NCBI GenBank assembly: GCA_904373255.1
Contig: CAJFFD010000003.1
Coordinates: 1 to 49,864, forward strand
Source of the DNA: an uncultured Clostridia bacterium
GTDB lineage: Bacteria; Bacillota; Clostridia; Christensenellales; Borkfalkiaceae
Direction: 5' to 3'
DNA length: 49,864 nt
Positions 1-9,500 of the stretch are shown here, piece after piece. The notes under the pieces were generated by a model. It made no database searches and was not told the DNA's origin. It worked only from the letters and a program-made list of their open reading frames with translations. The first letter of the stretch is position 1; every line of letters begins with the position of its first letter. Both the position numbers and the translations under genes were made by a program.

Positions 1-97
1 GCTTCCCTGTTTTGAAACGTTTGCGCGGTCGTACCTCGCGCCCGCGCAGTGAATTTGTATCGGCGAACGAAAATTTTTACCCAAAGGTGTACCTGTT

Positions 98-1708
98 TTG
101 ATCGAACGTTTCCCTGAAACCTGCTCCATGTACGAGGCAGTTAAACGGAATATCTCGGGCAGCAAAATCGAGCCTGCCATCGCCTTTTACGGCAAAAATT
201 ATACCTTTGCCGAGGTGTTTGACCGCATCGATACCCTTGCGGACAACCTTTCCGCGGAGTTTTCGCTCGGAAAGGGAGACGCGGTCACTTTGTGCATGCC
301 CAACTCGCCCGCGGCGGTGTTCGCTTTCTATGCAGCGAACAAACTGGGCGCGGCGGTCAACCTCGTGCATCCCTTCCTTCCGCCCGAAAAGCTGAAGGAG
401 AGCGCGGAAAAATCGCACAGCAAGCTCATCCTCGTATACGATTTATACCCCGCTGCGGGGTTTGCGTTCGGCATCCCCGTGCTGGTGAGCGACAGCGCTT
501 CCTACATGGGCGCGGGCGCAAAACTGTACTACCGTTTCACGCAAAAGCGGAAGGCGAAGGGCATTCCGTTTGAAAAATATCTCAAAAACCGCGGCAATCC
601 GCGCGTCGTGGCTGCACAATTCGGCGCGAGGGAGCCGGCGGTCTACCTTGCCAGCGGCGGCACCGCGGGCGAACCGAAAACCATCGCCCATTGCAACGCC
701 GTGTGCAACAACCTCTGCGCCAAGGCACAGGAGTTTTTGGGCGAACCCATCGAAAATTATACCGCGCTGTACAACGTTCTGCCCATTTTTCACGGCTACG
801 GGCTGTGCATCAACATGCACATGTGCATGATCATGCGCCGCACCAATGTGATGTGCCTCAAATTCAACGCGAAGCGCAGCGCGAAGGAAATTGTCCGAAG
901 CCGCGCGAACATCTTGACGGGCGTCCCCACGATGTACCTCAAACTGCTCGGCGAAAGGGCGTTTACGCGCGGCGATCTGTCCAACCTGAAGGACATCTGG
1001 GTCGGGGGCGACGGCGTTTCGCCGCGGCTCCTCGCCGATTTCAACGCGGTATTGGAGCGGCAGGGCGCGAGCGCGCGCATCTTCGCGGGCTACGGTCTCA
1101 CCGAAACGGCGGGCGTATGCGTCGTCAATACCCGCCAGCACAACCGCGCGGGCTCGGTCGGCCGCCCGCTCACGGGCACGGAGATCGGCATTTATAAGGA
1201 CGGCGTGCGGCAGGGCGCGGGGCAGGTCGGCGAAATTTACCTGCATTCCGAGCAGTTTATGCTCGGGTACCTGGGCGAGGAGGGCGACCCGTTCGTCGAA
1301 GCGGACGGAAAGAAGTGGCTCGCCACCGGCGACTGCGGCTATGTGGACGAGGACGGATTTTTATTCTTCAAACAGCGGCTGAAGAACGTTCTGAAGGTGA
1401 GCGGCGTGCCCGTGTATCCCTCGGAGATCGAGGAGGCGGCGGGGCAGGCGAAGGGCGTCGCCAAGTGCTGCGCCGTGGGCGTGCCCGACCCTGTCAAAGG
1501 GCAAATCGTGCGTCTGTACGTCGAGCCGGAAGAGGGCGCGGACAGGGCGGCGTGCGAGCGGGAGGTCATGGAGATCTGCCGCCGCAGGCTCATCGGCTAC
1601 GCAGTACCCAAGCAAGTCGTGTTCCGGGATAAGCTTGCCGTCAGCATCATCGGCAAGATCGACCGTAAAAAACTGGAAAAGGAAATAGCGGAGGAATGCC
1701 GCGTCTGA
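98..1708 (+). CDS. AMP-dependent acyl-CoA synthetase/ligase (ANL superfamily)
   Basis: A 536-residue ANL-superfamily adenylating enzyme. It should activate a carboxylic acid with ATP to an acyl-AMP and pass it to CoA or a carrier thiol in the cytosol. Visible motifs: the Ser/Gly-rich ATP loop YLASGGTAGEPK (about 183-194), the HGYG segment, YGLTETAG (A5), the ATGDCGYVDEDG hinge region, RLKNVLKVSG and the C-terminal IIGKIDRKKL with the catalytic Lys near 520. Length is normal for the family. I take the TTG at 98 because AAAGGTG lies about 8 nt upstream and an in-frame stop sits at 50-52. ATG at 128 is the alternative and would remove ten residues. The gene is monocistronic with tandem terminators right after it. 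Substrate cannot be read from sequence; a fatty or aryl acid is equally possible. Confidence 0.9.
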   Translation: MIERFPETCSMYEAVKRNISGSKIEPAIAFYGKNYTFAEVFDRIDTLADNLSAEFSLGKGDAVTLCMPNSPAAVFAFYAANKLGAAVNLVHPFLPPEKLKESAEKSHSKLILVYDLYPAAGFAFGIPVLVSDSASYMGAGAKLYYRFTQKRKAKGIPFEKYLKNRGNPRVVAAQFGAREPAVYLASGGTAGEPKTIAHCNAVCNNLCAKAQEFLGEPIENYTALYNVLPIFHGYGLCINMHMCMIMRRTNVMCLKFNAKRSAKEIVRSRANILTGVPTMYLKLLGERAFTRGDLSNLKDIWVGGDGVSPRLLADFNAVLERQGASARIFAGYGLTETAGVCVVNTRQHNRAGSVGRPLTGTEIGIYKDGVRQGAGQVGEIYLHSEQFMLGYLGEEGDPFVEADGKKWLATGDCGYVDEDGFLFFKQRLKNVLKVSGVPVYPSEIEEAAGQAKGVAKCCAVGVPDPVKGQIVRLYVEPEEGADRAACEREVMEICRRRLIGYAVPKQVVFRDKLAVSIIGKIDRKKLEKEIAEECRV

Positions 1709-1723
1709 CGGTGCGGCATTTTT
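1695..1723 (+). terminator. Intrinsic terminator overlapping the ligase stop codon
   Basis: ATGCCGC (1696-1702) pairs with GCGGCAT (1713-1719), followed by a run of T. The stem includes the last codons and the TGA of the ligase gene. Confidence 0.75.
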
Positions 1724-1726
1724 CGC

Positions 1727-1756
1727 AAAAGCGCAAGGGGATCCCCTTGCGCTTTT
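1727..1756. terminator. Second, bidirectional hairpin terminator
   Basis: A 30-bp perfect palindrome whose arms are AAAAGCGCAAGGGG and its complement, flanked by A and T runs, so it can act on both strands. It backs up the first terminator on + and could stop - strand transcription from the MBL remnant. Between 1757 and 1927 I see no gene. Confidence 0.75.
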
Positions 1757-1927
1757 ATATTTCGTATTTCGAACGCCCGCCTTGGAGCGCCCTCCGCCGC
1801 GCCGCTTTCAGGCGACGGCGGCGAAATTCGAATCCGTCATTCCGCGCGCGGGCAGGGATGCGGGGCGGAAACGGGTTTGTTCCGCCGCGTTCCGCCTCAT
1901 CCGTCCGGGCGGTTCAAAGGTAAGGCG

Positions 1928-2227
1928 CTATTGCAGTTCTTCCTCCGCAGATGCCAGAAAATCTTCCTTCGTCAGCGGCGGCTCGTGGCTCAGAACGCAA
2001 AGGCTGCAGGCAGTCTTCCGTACCGTTTCCGTCAGCATCCGCAATTTTGCTCTGTCCAAATATCCGCCGTTGTACACGTCTTCGCAGGCAGAATCGCCCA
2101 GAAAGAGCGCGTTTTCCTGCGGGATACAGACGCACACGCAGTCGTCGGTGTGCGGCGATTCGGCGCGGAACAGCTTTGCCGTTATTCCGCCGAGATCGAG
2201 CTGCTTTTCAGATTTCGAGTTGCAGAT
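1928..2227 (-). pseudogene. C-terminal remnant of an MBL-fold metallo-hydrolase
   Basis: About 99 residues read like the second half of a metallo-beta-lactamase-fold hydrolase: LDLGGITAKLF, then a PHTDD metal-ligand-type segment, then IPQENALFLGD with the usual FxGD strand, then a helical tail ending in EEELQ. The N-terminal HxHxDH half is missing. Its frame overlaps the last ~20 nt of the PHP gene in a different frame, and the upstream extension of the ORF is simply the PHP gene read out of frame. I infer that a deletion fused the end of the PHP gene to the back half of the MBL gene. No start codon or ribosome site belongs to it. Confidence 0.6.
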
Positions 2228-3032
2228 ATCTTCCCTTGTCGGGAATCGTGAGATGGGTAAACCCGATTTTCTTGAGCGCGGCGACCACGATGTCGCGGCG
2301 GTCGGCAATGCGGGTCGTGTCGTGCGCGTCGGAGGCGAAGGAAACCATCCTCCCGCCCAGTTCAAAGTACCGCTCCAGAATATCCGTATCGGGAATAAAG
2401 GGGCTGCCCGCCGTCTTGGCGCTCGAATTCACTTCGAGGATCTTGCCCCGGGCAATGATGCGCTTTAAAATTTCGTCGAGTACGTCCGCATAGTCCTCGT
2501 AGCGGAGTTTGGGGTCGGGATAGGTCGCGTTGCGCGAACAATAGCCGACATGCGCCACAATATCGTAGCGGTAGGGCGCGTCGAGGCTTTCCAGCACGCG
2601 GTACAGGTAGGCGTTGTAGGCGTATTCCTTGCTCTTTCCGATGCAGTAGTGGGGGAAGTAGCAGTCCATGCCCAGACAGGTATGCACGCTGTTCACCACA
2701 AAGTCGGGCGAATATTCCTGCTCCGTTTCAATATAACGTTGCAGGGTGGAGTTTGCGTTGTCGTAGCCGAATTCGGCTCCGACGAGCAGGTGCAGTTTGC
2801 CCCGGAGCTGTTTTTGCAGCTCCCGCGCCCGCGTAAAATACGCCCGTTCGTCGATGGGCGGCACTTCCTGTCCGTCGATGGTCAGGTGCAGACGGTCGTA
2901 ATCGTAGTTGAAATGTTCGGAAATGCCGTACCAGGCAAGTCCCTTTTGCATGGCGGCGGCGATCATTTCTTCGATGCTGTTCCGCCCGTCTGCGGAGAAT
3001 TTTGTGTGCGTGTGTATATCCGTGCGTATCAT
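2208..3032 (-). CDS. PHP-domain histidinol-phosphatase family protein
   Basis: A 274-residue PHP-superfamily phosphoesterase, the normal length for the HisK-type histidinol-phosphatase family. Metal-ligand motifs are in the expected order: DIHTHT (His7, His9), GISEHF (His40), VNSVHT, DIVAHVG, LEVNSS and FASDAHDTTRI near the C-terminus. Known members hydrolyse L-histidinol phosphate; some paralogues act on other phosphomonoesters, and no other his gene is present here, so the substrate is uncertain. Start ATG at 3032 is preceded by GAGGA and a good sigma-A-like promoter. The 3' end overlaps the MBL remnant in another frame, so the final few residues may not be original. Confidence 0.85.
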   Translation of the reverse strand: MIRTDIHTHTKFSADGRNSIEEMIAAAMQKGLAWYGISEHFNYDYDRLHLTIDGQEVPPIDERAYFTRARELQKQLRGKLHLLVGAEFGYDNANSTLQRYIETEQEYSPDFVVNSVHTCLGMDCYFPHYCIGKSKEYAYNAYLYRVLESLDAPYRYDIVAHVGYCSRNATYPDPKLRYEDYADVLDEILKRIIARGKILEVNSSAKTAGSPFIPDTDILERYFELGGRMVSFASDAHDTTRIADRRDIVVAALKKIGFTHLTIPDKGRYLQLEI

Positions 3033-3053
3033 ATCCGTTCCTCTGTTTCTATT

Positions 3054-3082
3054 ATCATAAATCTTTTTGCCCGGTTCGTCAA
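3054..3082 (-). promoter_or_regulatory. Sigma-A-type promoter of the PHP gene
   Basis: On the - strand TTGACG (3077-3082) is separated by 17 nt from TATGAT (3054-3059), about 20 nt upstream of the PHP start codon. Confidence 0.6.
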
Positions 3083-3089
3083 GCGAATG

Positions 3090-3117
3090 AAAAAGCGGAG
3101 GGAAATTCTCCCTCCGC
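3090..3117 (-). terminator. Intrinsic terminator of the collagen-like gene
   Basis: GCGGAGGGA and TCCCTCCGC (3095-3103, 3109-3117) form a 9-bp stem followed on the - strand by five T. It lies just after the collagen-like stop codon. Confidence 0.8.
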
Positions 3118-3127
3118 CCGCGGTAAT

Positions 3128-3868
3128 TTAACCGATCTTGAAAATATTCATCGTTACGCCCGAATAATTGTACGTTCCGCCGCTCGAAACGAGTTCCAGC
3201 GTCGCAGGAACGCTCGCCACGGTGAACACGAGCGACGCGGACTGCGCGCTCGTCTCGTTTGTCGTCGTAAAGATGTGCTGCGTCGAAGCGCCGTTTTGCG
3301 CCGTGCCGTTCAGGGTAAACTGCACCAGGTTCGTTTCGGGCAGCTGTGCGTTGGCAAGCGGCGCCGCCGTACCGTTGTACGTCGCAAAATAGGTGCCGGG
3401 TTCGCTGATCGTGAATGCGGCTGTGTTGTCCGCATGCGATATGGCTGAACCGTTCTGCGAGGCTGTACGGTCAAAAATGACCGCCGCATTGTTCGTCACC
3501 TGCTGCGTCGGCGTGGAATATGCCGTCATTGTCTCCAGCGGCGCGTTCGCGCCCGTCGCGCCCGTCGCACCCGTCGCGCCCGTTGCACCCGTTGCGCCCG
3601 TCGCGCCCGCGGCACCCGTGGGGCCCGCGGCACCCGTCGCGCCCGTCGCACCCGTAGCACCCGTTGCGCCTGTTGCGCCCGGTGCGCCCGCGGCACCCGT
3701 CGCACCCGTAGCGCCCGTCGCACCCGTCGCGCCCGGTGCGCCCGCGGCACCCGTCGCACCCGTTGCGCCCGTCGCGCCCGGTGCACCTGTGGCACCCGTC
3801 GCGCCCGTCGCACCCGTTGCGCCCGGTGCCCCTGCGGGGCCTGTGGGGCAGGTAACGCAGGGGAAATT
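3128..3868 (-). pseudogene. 5'-truncated collagen-like (BclA-type) surface protein
   Basis: The reading frame enters directly from the recombinase junction with [10 protein letters not shown], runs through about 100 residues of Gly-X-Y dominated by GAT, and ends in a ~135-residue Thr/Ser/Asn-rich beta domain ([11 protein letters not shown]... to NIFKIG). That C-terminal region resembles the trimeric C1q/TNF-like domain of exosporium BclA proteins. No ATG, GTG or TTG lies in frame between the recombinase stop and the collagen repeats; upstream in-frame starts fall inside the recombinase gene. I therefore read it as the 3' part of a spore- or cell-surface glycoprotein gene cut by the recombinase-bearing element. 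A terminator follows. An ATT start near 3863 is possible but unlikely. Confidence 0.65.
3545..3850 (-). repeat. Collagen Gly-X-Y coding repeat
   Basis: Imperfect 9-bp units encoding Gly-Ala-Thr/Pro triplets. The unit is short and purely coding, with third-position variation, so this is not a CRISPR or a satellite. Confidence 0.9.
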
Positions 3869-3869
3869 A

Positions 3870-5480
3870 TCAATCCTTGCGGGGAGAGGGGAGCGGGGCG
3901 TTCGGCGTCGCTTTGTAATAAATATCGATCCGCCGCGGTTCGCCGTCCGTCGGATTTTCGCCGACGGCAATGCGCCCGATGAGCTGCAGGCACAGTTCGC
4001 GGGTGAGCTGCCCGCAGCCTGCGTACCCTTTCAGCCGCGCTATGTATTCTTCCGCCCCGGCATCTCCCTCATCTTCTCCGGAGAGGACGGAGCGAAGTTC
4101 CGCCGTCCGTTTTTCCGCGTCCTCCTTTTCCTCCAGATATTTTTCGCACAGACTCCTGCACACGCTTTCGGGCAGGCTGCCGAGTACTTTTTCTTCAAAC
4201 GCCGAGCGGATCAGCTCGTTCAGCTCTGCAATTCTGTTTATAAGAGAGCGGAGCTGTTTTTCCGCCGCCAGACGGCTGCGCTCGCTCCGCTTTGCACGCT
4301 CGTGCAGAAAATGTTCCGCCGCCTTTTCCTCGTCGAACTTCAATTCTCCTGACAAGGAACGTATGTCCTGCAAAAGAATGTGTTCCAGCAGCTTTTCGCT
4401 GATGGCGTGCGAACTGCAATATTTTTTGCCCAGGTCGGCATAGGTGCGGCAGCAGTACATATACGTCTTGTTTTTCCCCGCCCGCTTTCCTTTCAGCTTT
4501 TTTCCGCAGTCTGCACATACGAGAAGACCCGACAGCGGATGAACGATATTATCCCTGTCCGCCCTCCCGTGCGCCCCGCCGTTGACCGTCTGCACCTTTT
4601 CCCAAACCTCGGCGGGAATGATCGGTTCATGTGCGTTCTTTTTAATAACGTATTCGCTTTCCGGTACCTTTACCGCCGTATGGTTTTTATACGAAAAATG
4701 CGTCGTGCGGTGCTGTGTCAGCGTGCCGGTATAGGTTTGGTCTTTGAGGATGCACGAAACCGTTTTGGCTGACCAGGCGGCGCTGTTGCGCCGTTCCGAC
4801 TTTTTCCCGTCCAGCCGCGTATAGTGCGCCGTGGGATTCGGAATACCCTCGTCGGTGAGAGCCCGCGCGATCGCCCGCACGGAAGCGCCTTTCAGCCGCA
4901 TATCGTAAATGCGCCGCACGACCCGTGCCGCCTCCTCGTCGATGACCGCCGCGCGGTTTTCGTCCGCGCCCACCCTGTAACCGTAGGGGTATGCCCAGTT
5001 TGTGTATCTGCCCTGTTTCCAGTTTGCTTCGAGTACGGCGCGGATTTTTTTGGACGTATTCGCCGCGTGCCACTCGTTGAATACGTTCATTATGGGCATC
5101 ATATCCATGCCCGCGCTCGTGCGGTCGGCAGTGTCTACATTGTCCGAAAGCGCGATAAAGCGGATGCCGTAAGCGGGGAAAATGTAGTCGATATATTGCC
5201 CGACCTGAATATAATTTCTTCCGAAGCGCGACAGGTCTTTTACGACAACGGTATCGATTTTTCCGTCCTTGGCGTCGTCCAGGAGCCGTTTTACGCCCGG
5301 GCGTTCGAAGTTCGTTCCCGACCAGCCGTCGTCGACGTATTCGTCTGCGATTGTGCCGCCGTTTTCTGCCGTGAATTTGCGCAGGATCATGCGCTGGTTT
5401 TCGATGGACATTGATTCGCCTGCTTTTTCGTCGTCGCGCGAAAGGCGCAGGTAAAGCGCCGTTCTGTTCAGCGGCGGCAT
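3870..5480 (-). CDS. Large serine recombinase (site-specific integrase)
   Basis: A 536-residue large serine recombinase of the integrase/transposase class of Clostridia mobile elements. The N-terminal resolvase domain has the nucleophile in YLRLSRDD (Ser14), [12 protein letters not shown] near 78-89 and a long alpha-E helix region. The 'Recombinase' domain follows (about 160-290), then a zinc ribbon with CADC (322-325), paired Cys near 343 and CSSH (355-358), and a coiled-coil segment near 380-460. Such enzymes cut and join attB and attP without high-energy cofactors. The gene lies at the very edge of the truncated collagen-like gene, its TGA sitting in the junction, as expected when an integrase gene flanks an attachment site. 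Start ATG 5480 overlaps the preceding small ORF. Confidence 0.93.
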   Translation of the reverse strand: MPPLNRTALYLRLSRDDEKAGESMSIENQRMILRKFTAENGGTIADEYVDDGWSGTNFERPGVKRLLDDAKDGKIDTVVVKDLSRFGRNYIQVGQYIDYIFPAYGIRFIALSDNVDTADRTSAGMDMMPIMNVFNEWHAANTSKKIRAVLEANWKQGRYTNWAYPYGYRVGADENRAAVIDEEAARVVRRIYDMRLKGASVRAIARALTDEGIPNPTAHYTRLDGKKSERRNSAAWSAKTVSCILKDQTYTGTLTQHRTTHFSYKNHTAVKVPESEYVIKKNAHEPIIPAEVWEKVQTVNGGAHGRADRDNIVHPLSGLLVCADCGKKLKGKRAGKNKTYMYCCRTYADLGKKYCSSHAISEKLLEHILLQDIRSLSGELKFDEEKAAEHFLHERAKRSERSRLAAEKQLRSLINRIAELNELIRSAFEEKVLGSLPESVCRSLCEKYLEEKEDAEKRTAELRSVLSGEDEGDAGAEEYIARLKGYAGCGQLTRELCLQLIGRIAVGENPTDGEPRRIDIYYKATPNAPLPSPRKD

Positions 5481-5657
5481 CCGTCAAACCCCGCGTCTTT
5501 GTCCGCCCGAGCGCGCGCCGTTTCCGCCACGATTCTGCCGATCTCCGTCTTCCCCGAAAAGTGACGGATTACGATAAATTTTTTGCCTTCCGCCTCGTAA
5601 AATTCCGCGAAAGGGGTGTCCTCCGCGGTGTTCTGCCTTTCCTTTTCCGTCGGGCAT
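5468..5657 (-). pseudogene. Small pre-recombinase ORF, apparently frameshifted
   Basis: A frame running FAEFYEAEGKKF...VIRHFSGKTEIG...ETARARADKD ends 13 nt inside the recombinase gene. It looks like a genuine small basic protein and recalls the TnpW-like proteins that precede serine recombinases in clostridial elements. That frame has no usable start. The ATG at 5657-5655, directly behind AAAAGGAGGT, opens a neighbouring frame that gives low-complexity Arg/Gly-rich sequence instead. A 1-nt indel just after the ATG would restore one 60-residue protein. Family identity is a weak resemblance only. Confidence 0.4.
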
Positions 5658-5791
5658 ACCTCCTTTTCGTTCCGGTACGGCGCAATGCCGCCACGGTATC
5701 ATTGTATGAAGCGCAGCGCGGTTTTGCGCCGCGCGGCGGAAGGACATAAGTTTTGTTCAGTTTTTTATAAAGCGGAGTTGGACTTATAATA

Positions 5792-5820
5792 TTGACTTTT
5801 TAAATTCAGTGTGCTACAAT
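5792..5820 (+). promoter_or_regulatory. Strong sigma-A promoter of the seven-gene surface operon
   Basis: TTGACT (5792-5797), 17 nt, TACAAT (5815-5820). Transcription should start near 5827, only a few bases before the AGGAGGGG ribosome site (5831-5838), so the leader is almost absent. It is the only clear promoter before 24.7 kb on this strand. Confidence 0.8.
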
Positions 5821-5843
5821 TGAATCTGCGAGGAGGGGAATAT

Positions 5844-6548
5844 ATGGCAGGTTGGTATATCTTGCTGGTATTGACGGGCATCTTTTTTCTCGCCGTCCAG
5901 TTTGTTCTGTTGCCGAAGATCCTTGTCAGGCTGCGATACGGCGCGGTTCCGCCGCGCGGGCGCGGGAGGGAAACCTTGCGGGAGTCAGACGGCAAAAGCG
6001 TCCTTTACGACGCTCCTTCCGACGTTTCGCATGTCATTCCGCAATATACGCTCTCGGAGCGGAACGGAGAAAAGCGGCTGCAATGCCGTGTAAGCGCCAA
6101 TGTGCGCGCCATTTCGTACGATGTGGCGCTGTTCAATAGGTACGGCGAGGTGTTCAAAGTCCTCAACGTCCGCAAAGATGCCGTAAATTCCGGATATACG
6201 GGCGAAATCGCTCTGCCTCCGGAAACGGAATACATATCCATCTATCTCCCCGCGGCGAAAGGAGTTCGCCGCGGTATAAGCGCGCCTTCGGGAAAAATTC
6301 CGAAAGTGCGCTTTCTCATTTATATTACGGTGTTTGTTCTTTCGGTATTCCTTTCCGTATGCCTCATGCGCATCAGCGTCGCGCATATTTTCGGCGGGTT
6401 GTATGCCGAAGGGTTCCTCATGAGCGGCTATTTCGGCTCGGTTTTGAGCACGAGCCTGGTCGTCGTGGCGGCGGACATCCTGTTCGCTTTGATCCTTTTC
6501 AAAGTAAAAAACCGTAAGCGCCGGAGGGACAGGCATGCAAAACATTAA
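5844..6548 (+). CDS. Three-helix membrane protein, first gene of the surface operon
   Basis: Unrecognised 234-residue protein. Start ATG 5844 is set by AGGAGGGG five bases upstream; an earlier in-frame start at 5811 lies inside the -10 box and is rejected. One hydrophobic helix opens the protein (about 4-25, MAGWYILLVLTG...). A ~115-residue soluble domain follows, with alternating beta-type sequence (residues about 60-145). Two further helices end the protein (RFLIYITVFVLSVFLS and a second ending FALILFKV), then a very basic tail. The tail and the Arg-rich stretch after helix 1 place the middle domain and the C-terminus in the cytosol. It overlaps the next gene by 14 nt, so translation is probably coupled. 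Function unknown; a membrane adaptor for the AAA+ machinery downstream is my guess. Confidence 0.75.
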   Translation: MAGWYILLVLTGIFFLAVQFVLLPKILVRLRYGAVPPRGRGRETLRESDGKSVLYDAPSDVSHVIPQYTLSERNGEKRLQCRVSANVRAISYDVALFNRYGEVFKVLNVRKDAVNSGYTGEIALPPETEYISIYLPAAKGVRRGISAPSGKIPKVRFLIYITVFVLSVFLSVCLMRISVAHIFGGLYAEGFLMSGYFGSVLSTSLVVVAADILFALILFKVKNRKRRRDRHAKH

Positions 6549-9500
6549 AGTTCTTTCCAAAGGCGAATATCTCCGCCCGCAGGATTTTTCTCCCGTTACG
6601 CTCATCCGCTATATCTTTGCGGAGGAAGGGGGCAGGCGGTATATTCTTCTCGAATTCCGCAACAACAGGGAGGAAGAGCTGAACGGGCTGTCCTTTGAGC
6701 TGACGCAGTACGGCGCAGACGGGAACGCCCTTTTCAGCCGCGCCGTTTCCGCGCCCGTGCGCGCGGGTGCGGGCGAAGTTTTCACCTGTACGAAGTTGGA
6801 GGCAGACCCCGCCTGCGCGGATTTTTCGGTGGAGAAGATGTCTGCCCGTTACGGCGGATATTCGTATACGATGCGCGGCGGCAAGCTCGCCGTCGGGTAC
6901 GGGGAACCCGTCCGCGCCGCGGCGGGGGAAGATGCGGCGGAGCCTGTCCCCACGGAGAGCGCCCCGAAATACACGGTCGCCGAGCAGCGGGCGAAGTATC
7001 CTGCGGCGATCGGGATTTTTGCGTGCATTACCTTTCTGTGCATCGTAGCTCTCGTTTTGGCGCAGCTGTTTTCGTATAAGGAAACGGCGACCGGAATTAT
7101 GAAGGACGGCGTCGTATATTCCTTCGACCACGGTATAGATACCGAAGGGGCGGACATATACGTCAGCGATTTCAAGGGAAAGGGAGACGTTACCATCCCT
7201 GCGGAGATCGAAGGGCATAAAGTCACCTACGTCAGTTCGCTCTCCTTTCAAGGCAACAATGACATAACCGGCATAGAGTTCAAGGGGAGCATCAGCATCG
7301 CTTCGAATGCGTTTGCGAATTGCCGGAACCTCCAGCACGCGAACCTGCAGAACGTTACGTCCGTCGGGGCATATGCGTTTGAAGGCTGCGACAGCCTGAA
7401 GGAGGTGCGCTCCTCCACGCTGAACTCGATCGATGCCAGAGCTTTTGCCGAATGTACCGCTTTGGAAACGGTGGAGATCAAGGGGGAAGAGCGGTCGCTT
7501 TCCCTCGGCGAGAATGCCTTCAGAGACTGTTATTCGCTCCGCTCTGTCAGGCTGGAGCCGACGATCATCTATGGAGGGCCCCAACCTTTTGATCAATGCG
7601 ATCAGCTCGAGGAACTGTATCTCCGCAATTACGAATATTCCGGCGGAGATCAACCTGCCGCGCCTTCCGAGGCGGCGCCGCTGTGGGAGCTGTTTTCGAA
7701 TTATCCGGATTTTTACACGTCGTCGTTGAACGAAGTGCATATCGGCTATATGGACTGTATACCCGATGATTTTTGCGAAGGGTTCGGAGGACTCGGGAGC
7801 GTCACCGTCGACAACCTCGTTTCGCCCGTCGTCGGGGAGAGTGCGTTTAAGGGTTGCAGCGGTTTATACGAGATCAACATTCCCGACGTTACGGAAGTGG
7901 GATTCCGCGCCTTTGCGGGGTCGGGGATTTCCTCCTTCGACGGCAAAAATATCGTCAGCCTCGGCGAGGAGGCGTTTGCCGAATCGAACGTCAGTTCGGT
8001 AACGTTCGAGGGGAATGCCGCGCTGACCGGAATCCCGGATGGCGCGTTCGAAGGCTGCGGAAATCTGCGTGAGATCGTTTTGCCCGAAAACCTGGAAACA
8101 ATCGGCACGGGCGCGTTCGGCAACTGTTTCCAAATCGAATATATCGATTTGCCATCCGGTCTGAAAGAGATCGGAGCAAGCGCGTTTTCAAACTGCAGTT
8201 CCCTCCGGCAAGTCATCGTTCCCGACGGGACGGAATTTATCGGAGAGGGGGTATTTGGGAACTGCACGGATATGTCCTCCCTCACGCTGCCTTACCTGGG
8301 GTATTCCGCAGACGAGCCGGCAACTTTGGCGAACCTGTTCGCGTGGAGCGAAAACAATCTGCGCGACGTTACGCTGACGCGCGCATCGGTACTTGCGGAC
8401 AGCGCGTTTTTCGGGTTCACCCGGCTGCGTTCGGTATCTCTGCCCGATACGCTGGAAAGCATCGGAAAAGATGCGTTCGCGGAATGCTCATCGCTCTCCG
8501 AACTCTACATACCCGATTCGGTGCGGAGCATCGGGAGCGGCGCACTTGCGGGCTGTTCTTCGCTCGAGAACCTGGACATTCCGTTTTTGGGCGAAAACGA
8601 AAGCATTGCCGGAACCGTTCCCGCCCTGTTCGGATGGGAAAATTACCGGGACTGCACCGGGGCATTCTGTTCGCTGAAGAGCGTGCGCGTGCGGAACGGG
8701 GAAGAAATTGCCGCCGGCGCATTTTACCGGTGCGGTCTGCTCGAGGAGGTCGATTACCGGCAGACGATCCGTTCGATCGGGGAAGATGCGTTCAGCGGAT
8801 GCGCGTCGATCACATCCTTTACGCTTCCTTCAGGGCTGGAAACGATCGGTTCGGGGGCGTTTGAGGGGTGTTACCGCCTCTATGAAGTGGAAAACAGAAG
8901 CTCGCTGAATGTCCGTGCGGGATCGGAAGGGTACGGCATGGTCGCGAAATACGCCCTCGCGGTATACGGCGCGGGGGAGAATATGCCCGCGCGGGAAACG
9001 GATGGAGACTGGACGTTCATGGAAACGGGCGGCGTGCGCTATCTCGTCGGATACGGCGACAGAAGTTTTCTTTCCCTGCCGCAGACGCCGCAGAGCTACC
9101 GCATCGCGCCCTACCTGTTTTACAATGACACAAATATCGAGCGGCTGGCTTCCACAGGTTCGGCGGAAATAATCGGAGACTATGCCTTTCTGCAATGCGC
9201 TTTTCTGACGGATGCGGCGTTATCCGAAGGAATAAAGGAGATCGGAGAGGGAGCGTTCAGCGGATGCAATATTCTTACGAAGGTAACGCTTCCGGCGTCC
9301 CTTGCGGAAATCGGCGAGGGAGCGTTTTCGAGCAACTGCCTGTATGAGGTCTGGAATTTGAGTTCTTTGCCCGTCGAAGCGGGCGGAAGCGATTACGGCG
9401 GCGTGGGAAAATATGCGATGTTCATATACGACTCTGCCGACGAAGAAAGCAGGGTCGCCGCCGAAGACGGGTTCATCTTTGTGCGCGACGGGGAGGAATG

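Noticed and set aside
3545-3850. CRISPR-like array
   Set aside because: The unit is a 9-bp coding triplet repeat without spacers, and no cas gene is present.
3393-4352. + strand frame with Ala-Pro-Val repeats
   Set aside because: It is the antisense of the collagen Gly-X-Y repeat and the recombinase end.
5484-5747. 87-codon ORF upstream of the recombinase (MSFRRAAQNR start)
   Set aside because: Composition is low-complexity Arg/Gly; a neighbouring frame over the same bases is more protein-like and is listed as the damaged small gene.
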